DNA of 64,000 nt from Planctomycetota bacterium. GTDB lineage: Bacteria > Planctomycetota > JAJSAM01 > JAJVHW01. A model generated the notes under the pieces. The model did no database searches. It was not told where the DNA came from and worked only from the letters and a program-made list of their open reading frames with translations. The stretch lies in the NCBI GenBank assembly GCA_021776825.1, contig JAJFFG010000050.1, positions 1-64,000 on the forward strand, read 5' to 3'. Position numbers and translations under genes: made by a program. This document shows, one piece after another, positions 36,172 through 43,169 of this stretch (position 1 is its first letter; every line of letters starts with the position of its first letter).

Positions 36172-36747
36172 GTGCTCGTTCTGGCGTCAGCGTCACCTCG
36201 GAGGCGCTCGTTGCTGGAGGCGGCGGGGGTGCCGTTTCGCGTGGTGGCACCAGACGTCTGCGAGGACGTCACTCACGTCACCGAGCCAACCGAAGTGGCG
36301 CGCCTTCTCGCTGTGCGGAAGGCGCGCGCCGTCGCACGCCTCGAGCCGGATGAGCCGGTTCTCGCCGCCGATACGATCGTCGTCGCGGCGAACGGAGAAC
36401 GGCTCGGGAAGCCGCGCGACGACTCCGACGCGACGCGGATGCTGCGACTCCACTCCGGGGCGACTCAGCGCGTGTTGACCGGCGTCTGTCTCGTCGTCGA
36501 CGGCCGAGAGCACGTCGACTGCGACGAGACCCTCGTGACGATGCGCACGCTGGCCGATGACGAGATCGCTGCGTACGTCGCCTCGGGAGAGCCGTTCGGC
36601 AAAGCGGGCGGGTACGCCATCCAGGAGACGGGAGATCGATTTGTGACGAGCGTCGAGGGGAGCTGGTCGAACGTCGTGGGTCTTCCCATGGACACGGTGA
36701 CGTCGCTCTTCGAGCGGGCCGGCCTCGCCTCGAACGGTGCGGCGTGA
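36172..36747 (+). CDS. maf: Maf-family nucleoside triphosphate pyrophosphatase
   Basis: 191 residues. SASPRRRSLL at the N-terminus, EPVLAADTIVVAANG with the catalytic Asp, GKPRDDSDATRML and GKAGGYAIQ are the family motifs. Removes non-canonical or modified nucleotides such as dTTP and UTP analogues. GTG 36172 has GGAGG 5 nt upstream; GTG 36166 in frame would overlap that site. Its TGA overlaps the GTG of the next gene. Confidence 0.93.
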   Translation: MLVLASASPRRRSLLEAAGVPFRVVAPDVCEDVTHVTEPTEVARLLAVRKARAVARLEPDEPVLAADTIVVAANGERLGKPRDDSDATRMLRLHSGATQRVLTGVCLVVDGREHVDCDETLVTMRTLADDEIAAYVASGEPFGKAGGYAIQETGDRFVTSVEGSWSNVVGLPMDTVTSLFERAGLASNGAA

Positions 36748-37250
36748 TGCGACCCTGCGTGCTCCTCCTCATCGTGCTGATCGTCGGAGCCTGCGCTGAC
36801 GTCCGGCAGTCGCCGCCGCCCGCGACGGACGCCGCCGTCCTTCTCGCGCCCGCCAACGCTGCCCCGCGGACGTCGGAGGTTCCCTTGATCTACGCCGAGG
36901 TCGTCTCGACGTCGGCGCTTCGGAGCCGCGGTCTCGGCGGACGGATGACGTTGGCCGCCGACAGCGGCATGCTCTTCGTCTATCCGCGTGCGCGCACACG
37001 CACGTTCTGGATGAAGGACTGCTTCATCGGTCTGGACATCGCGTTTCTCGACGCCGAGGCACGTGTGCGGATGATCGTCACGCTGCCCCCGGGAGCGGGC
37101 AAGCGGGGAGCGGACATCCCGTCCGTGGACTGTCCGTCTCCCTCTCGGTTCGTTCTCGAGACGAACGCAGGATGGATGGAGCGCAATGGACTGGAGGTCG
37201 GGGATCGCGTCGATCTCGCCGAGCTCGTTCGCGGCGTCGAAGCGGAGTGA
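36744..37250 (+). CDS. DUF192 lipoprotein
   Basis: 168 residues. Hydrophobic N-terminus ending VGAC (lipobox-like, Cys17), then the DUF192 fold: EVVSTSALRSRGLGGRMTLAADSGMLFVYP, FWMKDCFIGLDIAFLD and PSRFVLETNAGWMERNGLEVGDRV. GTG 36744 overlaps the maf stop; ATG 36747 is the alternative. Function of DUF192 proteins is not established; several are envelope proteins. Confidence 0.87.
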   Translation: MMRPCVLLLIVLIVGACADVRQSPPPATDAAVLLAPANAAPRTSEVPLIYAEVVSTSALRSRGLGGRMTLAADSGMLFVYPRARTRTFWMKDCFIGLDIAFLDAEARVRMIVTLPPGAGKRGADIPSVDCPSPSRFVLETNAGWMERNGLEVGDRVDLAELVRGVEAE

Positions 37251-37328
37251 TCTGGACGATCTCGACTGAGCGTGTTCGGCGGCCCGGTCGATGAACCAGT
37301 CAGACGATCGACGTTCCCGGAGGATCGC

Positions 37329-37784
37329 GTGACATCCGGCTCCTTGCGCTCACTGGCAGTCCTCGGCGCTCTCGCTGTCGTGGCGATGACGATCATGTAC
37401 CTCTTCATGGTGCAGCAGGTGACGGACTCCGGCTCGCCAGCCATCGCGGCGGCCATCCAGAAGTCCCTCCGCCGCAGTCTCGCGGACGAGCCGCCGGCCC
37501 AGATGACGATGATCCGGGGCGCGGACGGCGTTGACGCTCCCCGCCACTACGTGCTTCGTCTGACGCCCTCGCCCGCCGTTGCCACCGATGAGCGCGCGTC
37601 CAGTCGTATCTTGGCCCGCGCCGCGGAGCTCGCGTTGACGCAGATCGGCACGCGCAAGTCGATCGTCACGATCACGTGCGTCGCGACCCTCGCGAATGGG
37701 CGCGAAGTGCGACGCACCTTCGACGCCGAGCTCGAGGACATCGACGAACCGGGCGCGGTGAGCCGCGTCCCCGCGAAGAGGTGA
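37329..37784 (+). CDS. Small membrane-anchored hypothetical protein
   Basis: 151 residues, unknown family. One membrane helix near the N-terminus (about 9-27, LAVLGALAVVAMTIMYLFM), then a hydrophilic domain of about 115 residues with two strand-rich parts (HYVLRLTPSPAVA; SIVTITCVATLANG). GTG 37329 has GGAGG 6 nt upstream; a longer frame from 37272 lacks one. The next gene overlaps its stop region. Confidence 0.65.
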   Translation: MTSGSLRSLAVLGALAVVAMTIMYLFMVQQVTDSGSPAIAAAIQKSLRRSLADEPPAQMTMIRGADGVDAPRHYVLRLTPSPAVATDERASSRILARAAELALTQIGTRKSIVTITCVATLANGREVRRTFDAELEDIDEPGAVSRVPAKR

Positions 37785-37786
37785 AC

Positions 37787-38773
37787 GTGCTCGCGCGACC
37801 AGCCGGACCCATCGTCGACCTCCATGCGGATCTGCTCTGGCGTACCGAGCGCACGGGCAAGGACCCATGGACGTCGTGTCCTGGTGAGATGCTCGACTTC
37901 CCCTCGATGCTCGAGCTGGGTCCATCGATCCAGTGCTTCACGCTCTACACGCCCGGTGAGCACACGGGCGAGGCGGCAACGGAGTACGCCGACGGGCTGT
38001 ACGCGATCTGGCGAGACCTTCTCGGACGCTCCGGTGGCCGGCTCGGGTGGATTCGAACCCGCGATGAGCTCCTCGCTGCACCCGACGACGCCCTCTCGGG
38101 CGTGCTCACGATGGAGGGGGCGTCGCCGTTGCGCGGAGAGCTCGACCTGCTCGATCACTACTTCGAACTCGGGGTGCGCTCGCTCGGGCTGACGCACAAT
38201 CCGCGCAACGAGGCGGGAGACGGCTGCTTGCTGCCCGACGGCGAGCGTGGGGGCCTGACGGCGTTCGGGCGCGCGCTCGTGCGCCGTTGCGCCGACCTCG
38301 GCATCCTGCTCGATGTCGCGCACCTGGCCCCCGAGGGATTCGCCGATCTCATGGACGAGGCGGGGCGGCTGCCGGTGACCCCTCCGATCGTCTCGACCCA
38401 CACGGGAGCGAAGGCGCTGACGGACCACCCGCGCAACCTCACGGATGCCCAGCTCCGCGAACTCGCAGAGACCGGCGGACTCGCGGGGATCACGCTCTAC
38501 CCACCGCATGTGCGCCGGACCGGGCACGCGGACCAGCTCGAGAACGCGCTGACCCATGCGGAGCACATCGCCGAAGTCTGTGGCATCGAGCACGTGGCGG
38601 TCGGCGCGGACCTCGACGGGTTCACGCGGCCAGGGTTCGCCGACGGAGGCGACACGCCCGCGTGCTATGCCCTGCTCGAGGCCGGCTTCGTGGCACGCGG
38701 GTGGACCGCGGACCAAGTGTCGCTCGCGCTCGGCGGCAACGCGATCCGCGTGCTCGCGGCCGTGCTCAGCTGA
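37787..38773 (+). CDS. Membrane-dipeptidase-like (M19) peptidase
   Basis: 328 residues with metal-site motifs of peptidase family M19: DLHADLLW (HxD), VLTMEGASPL (bridging Glu), STHTGAKALTDHPRNLTDAQL (His residues) and VAVGADLDGF (Asp). These enzymes cleave dipeptides using two zinc ions. GTG 37787 has AGAGG 6 nt upstream; GTG 37781 is in frame too. No signal peptide, so probably cytoplasmic. Confidence 0.87.
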   Translation: MLARPAGPIVDLHADLLWRTERTGKDPWTSCPGEMLDFPSMLELGPSIQCFTLYTPGEHTGEAATEYADGLYAIWRDLLGRSGGRLGWIRTRDELLAAPDDALSGVLTMEGASPLRGELDLLDHYFELGVRSLGLTHNPRNEAGDGCLLPDGERGGLTAFGRALVRRCADLGILLDVAHLAPEGFADLMDEAGRLPVTPPIVSTHTGAKALTDHPRNLTDAQLRELAETGGLAGITLYPPHVRRTGHADQLENALTHAEHIAEVCGIEHVAVGADLDGFTRPGFADGGDTPACYALLEAGFVARGWTADQVSLALGGNAIRVLAAVLS

Positions 38774-38819
38774 GCGAAATGGACTGAGCGTGATCGGCCG
38801 TCCTCGGGGCCGAAATCGC

Positions 38820-38847
38820 TTGGTGCGCGGAGCCGGGCTCGTACTCT
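38820..38847 (+). promoter_or_regulatory. Candidate rpmE promoter and leader
   Basis: TTGGTG (38820-38825), 16 bp, TACTCT (38842-38847). The resulting leader of about 70 nt contains a small hairpin CCGGG-TTGCACT-CCCGG and GGAGG at 38910-38914, 5 nt before the GTG start of rpmE. Confidence 0.4.
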
Positions 38848-38919
38848 CGGCGGCTTGTGCCCGCTAGGAGGCCGGGTTGCACTCCCGGTGCCCTCCGCTG
38901 GCCCCGCTTGGAGGTTCTC

Positions 38920-39225
38920 GTGAAGCCCGGAATCCACCCCGACTACCAAGAGTGCGCGGTCGCATGCGGCTGCGGGAACACGTTCGTCACCCGCTCGACG
39001 GCGAAGGTCATGAAGGTGGACATCTGCTCCGCCTGCCATCCCTTCTATACGGGCCGCCAGAAGTTCGTCGACACGGCCGGTCGCATCGACAAGTTCAACA
39101 AGAAGTTCGCCGGGTTCGACTCCTCGGGCGAGCGCGAGGCAGCCGCCGAGGCTGCCGCCGCGGTGGCGGAGGCGGCACCGGAAGCCACATCGGAGGCGGC
39201 GCCGGCTGAGACTGCCGACGCATAG
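38920..39225 (+). CDS. rpmE: 50S ribosomal protein L31, zinc-binding form
   Basis: 101 residues. [27 protein letters not shown] is the L31 N-terminus; Cys at about positions 13, 17, 19 and in ICSACHPF form the zinc site of the C+ type. The core ends at about residue 70 (FNKKFAGF); the remaining 30 residues are an Ala/Glu-rich extension. Start GTG 38920 with GGAGG 5 nt upstream. rpmE followed by prfA is a common pair. Confidence 0.94.
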   Translation: MKPGIHPDYQECAVACGCGNTFVTRSTAKVMKVDICSACHPFYTGRQKFVDTAGRIDKFNKKFAGFDSSGEREAAAEAAAAVAEAAPEATSEAAPAETADA

Positions 39226-39301
39226 CGACGCTTCGATCGAGCCCCGCCCCGGGATGCGTCCCGCGGCGGGGCTCGTGCGTTGAAGGGGCTGGAGGGACGC
39301 C

Positions 39302-40429
39302 ATGATCGACCGCGACGTCTTGGCGCGTGCGCTCGGCGCAAAGGCCGGCCGTCATGCCGAGGTCTCCCGCCTGCTCGAGCAGCCCGAGGTCGTCTCGAAC
39401 ATCGCGCGGCTGACGTCGCTCTCGCGTGAGCTCGGACAGCTCGCCGCGCACGCTCGGCTCTTCAAGTCCATTGACGACGCGCACTCCGCCATCGCGGACG
39501 CGCAGGAGATCCTCGAGAGCGACGACGAGGAGATGCGCGAGCTCGCGGAGATGGAGCTCTCGACGAATCACGAAGCCCTCCTGGAGCTCTGGCCGAAGGT
39601 CGAGGATCTGCTCGCCGAGGACGACGAGATGGGCGCCCGCGACGCGATCCTCGAGATCCGCGCCGGCGTCGGCGGTGCCGAAGCGGCGCTCTTTGCCGGC
39701 GAGCTCTTCAACATGTACTCGCAGTTCTGCGCGACCCATCGCCTGAAGATCGACGTGATCGACTCGAACCCCGGCGAGATGGGCGGCTTCAAGGAGATCA
39801 CGGCGGAGGTACGCGGTGCCGGCGCGTTCCGGAGCCTCGGCTTCGAGAGTGGCGGGCATCGAGTGCAGCGCGTGCCGAAGACCGAGAGTCAGGGGCGCAT
39901 CCACACGTCGGCCGTGACGGTTGCGGTGCTCCCGAAAGCCGAAGAGGTCGATGTCGACATCGACTGGGTCAAGGACGTGCGCGAGGACAAGATGCGCGCG
40001 GGTGGTCCCGGCGGTCAGAAGGTGAACAAGACGGAGAGCGCGATCCGCCTCACGCACTTGGAGACCGGGCTGACCGTCCACATCCAGGACGAGAAGAGCC
40101 AGCACAAGAACCGTGCGCAGGCTCGGTCCATCCTGATTGCCCGCGTCTTCGATCACCATCGACAGATTGCCGACAAGGCGCGCGCGGCGCAGCGCAAGGG
40201 GATGATCGGGTCCGGAGACCGCAGCCAGCGGATCCGGACCTACAACTTCCCCCAGAGTCGCGTGACGGACCACCGCATCGAGTTCAGCCTGCACGATCTG
40301 CAGGGTGTGCTCATGGGGCGGCTGGACGACTTCCACGACCGACTTCGACAGGCGGAGAAGGAAGCGCGCCTGGAGCAGTTGGCTGACGATCTGACCCGAG
40401 ATGCGGAGGAGAGCTCCGGCGGCGAGTGA
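39302..40429 (+). CDS. prfA: Peptide chain release factor 1
   Basis: Terminates translation at UAA and UAG. 375 residues. The GGQ catalytic loop is at 237-239 (AGGPGGQKVNKTESA) and RTYNFPQSRVTDHR is typical. The stop-codon-reading tripeptide is PKT (RVPKTESQGRIHTS) instead of the usual PAT or PVT of bacterial RF1. GGAGG precedes ATG 39302. Its partner methylase prmC is encoded two genes on. Confidence 0.96.
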   Translation: MIDRDVLARALGAKAGRHAEVSRLLEQPEVVSNIARLTSLSRELGQLAAHARLFKSIDDAHSAIADAQEILESDDEEMRELAEMELSTNHEALLELWPKVEDLLAEDDEMGARDAILEIRAGVGGAEAALFAGELFNMYSQFCATHRLKIDVIDSNPGEMGGFKEITAEVRGAGAFRSLGFESGGHRVQRVPKTESQGRIHTSAVTVAVLPKAEEVDVDIDWVKDVREDKMRAGGPGGQKVNKTESAIRLTHLETGLTVHIQDEKSQHKNRAQARSILIARVFDHHRQIADKARAAQRKGMIGSGDRSQRIRTYNFPQSRVTDHRIEFSLHDLQGVLMGRLDDFHDRLRQAEKEARLEQLADDLTRDAEESSGGE

Positions 40430-40585
40430 ACCGGGTCGGGTCGGCCTCGTTCACAGTGCCAGGGAGAGTCTGTGCGTCTGCACGGAAGCCGCCTGGTTCG
40501 ACGCTGGCGGCTTCGCGAGCGAAGAAGATAGGATCGCGCGTTCCGGCCCAGTCGGGCGCGCAGGACGCCGAAGGACGAGGACCTC

Positions 40586-41254
40586 ATGAGCGACGAAACC
40601 AGGATCGACGACGACGAGCTCGACGGTGACGACGCCCCCGCGATGGGCGACGGCGACGAGCAGGGAACGGACGACGCGCAGAGCGGCGGAGAGGTCGGCG
40701 CCCTCGGCGGCGGCGACGCACCGGACGACGCTTCGGAGCCGGCAGCCGACGACGGCACCGAGACGGAGCCCCTCGGTTCCGCCTACGTCGACCCCGCCGA
40801 GGCCGTCGCGACCGCGTTCCCGCAGCACTGGAACATGATGTTCTGCTGCGTCGCGATCTTCGTGGCGTGCATCTGGCTCCCGATCGAGGGCGGCCTGAAC
40901 AACCTGTACGCGTCGCACTCGATCGCGGGTGGGTTCCTGACGGTCTTCGCCGCGTACGGGATGTACTCGCAGCACGCGAACATCAAGTACCGCCGCATGA
41001 TCGTGTGGCCCGCGCTGTTCATGGCGATGGACGGTCTCTACGTGACGGTCAGCCGGATCATCCGCGCCGTCTCGGACTGGCCGGACACCATCGCGAACAA
41101 CGAGATCCCACGCCACCTCGGTGGGCCGGGCACGTGGGTGATCCTGTTCTGCTCGCTGCTGGTCTTCTGGACGCTCGTCCGCGGCGCCATGCAGGGGGCG
41201 AAGAAGGAAGGCGAGCGCAAGGAAGCCGCGCGCGTCGCGCGCAAGGCCCGCTAA
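40586..41254 (+). CDS. Membrane protein with acidic N-terminal tail
   Basis: 222 residues. The first about 78 residues are highly acidic (Asp, Glu, Gly, Ala) and probably cytoplasmic; three or four membrane helices follow (about 80-100, 107-126, 132-155 and 182-202), then a basic C-terminal tail. No family recognised. The ATG is preceded by a purine-rich AGGACGAGGA; TAGGAT at 40529-40534 is a possible -10. Sits between prfA and prmC; its stop TAA touches the start of a MITE-like element. Confidence 0.75.
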   Translation: MSDETRIDDDELDGDDAPAMGDGDEQGTDDAQSGGEVGALGGGDAPDDASEPAADDGTETEPLGSAYVDPAEAVATAFPQHWNMMFCCVAIFVACIWLPIEGGLNNLYASHSIAGGFLTVFAAYGMYSQHANIKYRRMIVWPALFMAMDGLYVTVSRIIRAVSDWPDTIANNEIPRHLGGPGTWVILFCSLLVFWTLVRGAMQGAKKEGERKEAARVARKAR

Positions 41255-41485
41255 CCCGGGCTATTCATGACGACTCACACACCTGACCGGTCCAGAGCGC
41301 CGATCTCGGCGTTGCGCCTCCTCCGAGACGGGACAGCGTCGCAGTCGTCGGCGCGCCTTGATCTCGACACTCTGTCCTCGCTCAGGACGCGCCAATCAGC
41401 GCGCCGTGGTCCTCGCAACCTGGCCGCTCCTGACCTCCCGGACGACGGTCGTCACGGAGTGCGCGAGCCTCATGAATAGGCCGGG
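41255..41485 (+). mobile_element. MITE-like element, copy 1 (231 bp)
   Basis: Non-coding element with terminal inverted repeats CCCGGGCTATTCATGA (41255-41270) and TCATGAATAGGCCGGG (41470-41485), one mismatch. It is an inverted copy of 51986-52219, very similar at both ends and more diverged at about 41385-41435. Inserted directly after the preceding stop codon and 9 bp before the prmC start. Confidence 0.85.
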
Positions 41486-41494
41486 CTAGCCCGC

Positions 41495-42382
41495 TTGTCC
41501 GACTCAAACGTAGGCGCGCTGCTGCATGACGCGGCAGCGCGCCTTCGGCTTGCGGGAGTTCACTCACCGGAACGCGATGCGCAGATCCTGCTCGCGGTCG
41601 TGCTCGGCGTCCCGCGCTTCCGTCTTGCGCTGGAGCGGGAGACGAGCGTCGCGACGGGGGATGCGCTGCGCTTCGCCGACCTCGTTGCCGAACGGGAGCG
41701 ACGTCGGCCCGTCTCACATCTGGTGGGGGAGCACGAGTTCTGGTCGCTGACGTTCCACGTCACACCGGACGTGCTGACTCCGCGCCCGGAGACGGAGCGA
41801 CTTGTCGAAGTGGCGGCCCAGCATCTCCAGGCGACCCAGCACCTCGCAGGTCGTGACGCTCCCGTTGCCGCCGACGTGGGAACGGGGAGTGGCTGTCTCG
41901 CCGTGTCGATTGCGCACGAGGCGCCCTCGGCGACCGTGCACGCCGTCGATCTCTCCGGCCGCGCGCTGGACGTCGCACGCCGCAACATCACGCGTCACGG
42001 GCTCACGGAGCGCGTGACGCTCCATCGAGGAGACCTGCTCGCTCCGTTGGCAGCGGCACTCGGCCCAGCCAGCTTGGACGTCGTCGTCTCCAACCCGCCG
42101 TACGTGCGCCGCTCAGAAGCCGGGGAGGTCGACCCCGAGGTCCTGTGGGAACCGGCGGCTGCGATCTTCTGCGAAGGCGAGCCCGCGCCGCTCTACGCCC
42201 GGATTGCGACGGACGCTTCTCCGCTGGTTCGCCTCGGTGGCCTGCTGCTGCTCGAGTTGCCGGGACAGCGCACGCAGCCCATTGTCGACGCTGTGGCGGC
42301 CGTCGAGGGTTGGGACAACGTCACCGTGCTGCCGGACCTCGCCGGACTGCCGCGCGTCCTCCGCGCAGTTCGCGTACGTTGA
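41495..42382 (+). CDS. prmC: Release factor glutamine methyltransferase
   Basis: Methylates the Gln of the GGQ loop in RF1/RF2. 295 residues with the PrmC N-terminal helical domain (ALLHDAAARLRLAGVHSPERDAQIL), SAM-binding VAADVGTGSGCLAVSIA, and the NPPY catalytic motif (DVVVSNPPYVRR). The start is TTG 41495; there is no Shine-Dalgarno sequence, and the region before it is the palindrome CGGGCTAGCCCG (41482-41493) overlapping the edge of MITE copy 1. The family N-terminus begins right here, so the element has replaced the original leader. Confidence 0.94.
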   Translation: MSDSNVGALLHDAAARLRLAGVHSPERDAQILLAVVLGVPRFRLALERETSVATGDALRFADLVAERERRRPVSHLVGEHEFWSLTFHVTPDVLTPRPETERLVEVAAQHLQATQHLAGRDAPVAADVGTGSGCLAVSIAHEAPSATVHAVDLSGRALDVARRNITRHGLTERVTLHRGDLLAPLAAALGPASLDVVVSNPPYVRRSEAGEVDPEVLWEPAAAIFCEGEPAPLYARIATDASPLVRLGGLLLLELPGQRTQPIVDAVAAVEGWDNVTVLPDLAGLPRVLRAVRVR

Positions 42383-42392
42383 CTGATCCCGC

Positions 42393-43169
42393 TTAGGCGT
42401 CGCCGCGAGCGACGCGGACCGCGCGGTCGAAGACCGCCAGCCCGGCGCCGGCGCCGGGGGCGCCGCGCGTCCAGAGCGGATGGTGCCAGGACTCGACGTT
42501 GCGTTCGGGATGCGGCATGAGGCCGAGCACGCGGCCCGTGCTGTCGCAGACGCCCGCGATGTTGTCGCGTGACCCGTTCGGGTTCCACGGGTACTCCGGC
42601 TCGCCACCGTTAGGGCCGGTGTAGCGAAGGGCCACCTGGCCCCGCTCGAGCAGCGTCTCGCGGAGCGCGGCGTCGGTGACGAAGCGGCCCTCGGCGTGCG
42701 CCACGGGGCACTCGATGATCTGACCCCGCTCGAGCATGACGCAACGATCGCTCACGACCTCGAGCCGGATCCAGCGACACTCGAAGCGACCCGAGACGTT
42801 CGGCTGCAGACTGGCCTGCTGGGTGCCGCCGCCGTCCGTGTCGGGCAGCAGTCCGGATCGCGTGAGGATCTGGAACCCGTTGCAGATCCCCAGGACGAGC
42901 GCGCCGTCCGCGATGCGGGTTCGGATTGCGGGCAGCACGCGTGACTTCATCTCCGCGGCGAAGACGGCGCCCGATGCGATGTCGTCGCCGTACGTGAAGC
43001 CGCCCGGGAACACGACGATCCCGTAGGCATCGAGCCGTTCGGGCTGCGTCATCAGCACGTGCAGGTGGACGAGGTCGACCTCGGCGCCTGCCCGCTGCAG
43101 GGCGTGGACGGTCTCAGAGTCGCAGTTCGTCCCGGCCGTGCGGATGACCGCGCTCTTGACGGCGCTCAT
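42393..43169 (-). CDS. purQ: Phosphoribosylformylglycinamidine synthase subunit PurQ
   Basis: Glutaminase subunit that supplies ammonia to PurL in purine synthesis. 258 residues with VFPGGFTYGDD, the nucleophile elbow LVLGICNGFQ (Cys) and the C-terminal His/Glu region MPHPERNVES. ATG 43169 overlaps the purL stop (ATGA), so the subunits are coupled. Convergent with prmC, 10 bp between stops. Confidence 0.96.
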   Translation of the reverse strand: MSAVKSAVIRTAGTNCDSETVHALQRAGAEVDLVHLHVLMTQPERLDAYGIVVFPGGFTYGDDIASGAVFAAEMKSRVLPAIRTRIADGALVLGICNGFQILTRSGLLPDTDGGGTQQASLQPNVSGRFECRWIRLEVVSDRCVMLERGQIIECPVAHAEGRFVTDAALRETLLERGQVALRYTGPNGGEPEYPWNPNGSRDNIAGVCDSTGRVLGLMPHPERNVESWHHPLWTRGAPGAGAGLAVFDRAVRVARGDA

